Of a DNA stretch of 32,815 bases, positions 32,139 through 32,815 are shown piece after piece. The notes under the pieces are model-generated. The model was not told the DNA's origin. It saw nothing but the letters and a program-made list of their open reading frames with translations, and ran no database searches. The position numbers and the translations under genes were made by a program. The DNA is from an uncultured Veillonellaceae bacterium (lineage in GTDB: Bacteria > Bacillota > Negativicutes > Selenomonadales > Selenomonadaceae), in the NCBI GenBank assembly GCA_945949525.1, contig CAMFES010000015.1, positions 1 to 32,815 of the forward strand, given 5' to 3'. How positions within the stretch are numbered: position 1 is the stretch's first letter; each line of letters begins with the position of its first letter.

Positions 32139-32815
32139 TCAGCTGTTGCGCTGCTTCAGCTCCTCCACCAGCCTGCCATATTCAGGGGCGGCCAGGAAGT
32201 TGGTAATCAGCACCAGCTCCGCATCAGGATTGCTCTGGGCGGCACGCTCCCGAAGTGACTGATGAGTAACAACAATCTGCACATCCGCAGGGATAGAGGA
32301 TACGGAGGTGTGGATAACCTCGATGCCGTCAAGGCCGGCAGCCTTGATTTTCTTTTTCAGGACAGTAGCACCCATGGCACTGGAACCCATGCCTGCATCA
32401 CAGGCGAAGGCAATCTTCTTTACCCTGCCACCAGCGTTGGCAGCAACAGCATTACTAGAAGCCTGTGCTGCAGGAGCAGTGCCCTTGGCCTGTGCCTTCA
32501 TGGCATCCTTCTTCGCCTGGGCTTCCTCAAGGGTGGTGTCCTTGCCCATGAACTTCAGCAGCGGGATGGCGATAGCCATAGCAACAGCGGCAGAGAGGAT
32601 AACACCCAGGAACAGTCCTACATAGCAGTGGCGCTCAGCCATCATGGTCAGGGCGATGATGCTGCCCGGAGAAGCAGGAGCAGTCAGTCCCACATCAAAC
32701 AGGCGGAAAATGAATACGCCGGTAGCATTGGCTGCGATAGTAGCAATCAGCAGGAACGGGTTCATCAGGATATATGGGAAGTAAATCTCATGAATACCGC
32801 CCAGGAAGTGGATGA
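32139..32815 (-). CDS. mtlA: mannitol PTS permease EIICB (3' part, cut by window edge)
   Basis: The frame is open to the window edge and begins there with HFLGGIHEIYFPYILMNP, the GIHE-containing hallmark of the mannitol EIIC domain. Hydrophobic helices of EIIC continue to about 100 residues in, followed by an Ala/Lys-rich linker (AQAKKDAMKAQAKG) and a complete EIIB domain with the phosphorylated Cys in IAFACDAGMGSSAMGA. The protein ends after EIIB, so the EIIA domain must be a separate chain. It imports and phosphorylates mannitol to mannitol 1-phosphate at the inner membrane. The mtlR-type regulator follows downstream. The N-terminal half of EIIC lies outside the window. Confidence 0.93.
   Translation of the reverse strand, partial: IHFLGGIHEIYFPYILMNPFLLIATIAANATGVFIFRLFDVGLTAPASPGSIIALTMMAERHCYVGLFLGVILSAAVAMAIAIPLLKFMGKDTTLEEAQAKKDAMKAQAKGTAPAAQASSNAVAANAGGRVKKIAFACDAGMGSSAMGATVLKKKIKAAGLDGIEVIHTSVSSIPADVQIVVTHQSLRERAAQSNPDAELVLITNFLAAPEYGRLVEELKQRNS

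Overview
The window looks like chromosome from an anaerobic, diderm Firmicute of the Negativicutes (Selenomonadaceae-like). This is inferred from gene content and the roughly half-GC coding style, not from any marker RNA. The content includes an [FeFe] hydrogenase joined to rubrerythrin, an NfnAB-type transhydrogenase, tetrahydrofolate C1 enzymes, a UbiD/UbiA/polyprenyl-synthase quinone set, a Cache-type chemoreceptor and a mannitol PTS. No rRNA, tRNA, CRISPR array or prophage was seen.

Left part (1-6.3 kb). The edge carries what may be the right end of an IS200/IS605-type element. Next comes a minus-strand gene in which an [FeFe] hydrogenase is continuous with a rubredoxin-rubrerythrin-rubredoxin module. 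The linker holds a hairpin and a textbook internal ribosome-binding site, so it looks like a recently fused two-gene operon. Thiamine pyrophosphokinase (plus) follows, then adenylosuccinate lyase and an HTH-Fic protein (both minus).

Central metabolic block (6.3-15.8 kb, minus strand). Transcription runs leftward from a strong promoter at 14730-14758: ubiD, ubiA, folD, fhs, a short divergent metF, nfnA, nfnB. It ends at a strong terminator at 6292-6322. FolD, Fhs and MetF interconvert formate and methyl-THF, and NfnAB balances NADH, ferredoxin and NADPH, so the block pairs C1 flux with its reductant supply. A polyprenyl diphosphate synthase with its own terminator lies upstream. With ubiA and ubiD it suggests menaquinone synthesis, perhaps the futalosine route.

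Middle (15.9-23.2 kb). A methyl-accepting chemotaxis protein, a lone tyrosine recombinase and a small membrane-anchored protein of unknown function are on the plus strand. Convergent to these are a DUF362 ferredoxin-like protein and the helicase RecD2.

Right part (23.2-32.8 kb). A plus-strand pair encodes an ECF transporter S component and a MocR/PdxR-type regulator, probably for vitamin B6 or a related compound. Minus-strand genes follow: an aminotransferase and a UvrD-type helicase with an inserted DnaQ-like exonuclease, then an MtlR-type PRD regulator and the 3' part of a mannitol PTS EIICB gene cut by the window edge.

A recurring oddity is the decoration of intergenic spacers with short imperfect repeats (8-25 bp units) at six or more places, several directly after a stop codon. 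The items most worth follow-up are the hydrogenase-rubrerythrin fusion and the helicase-exonuclease fusion.
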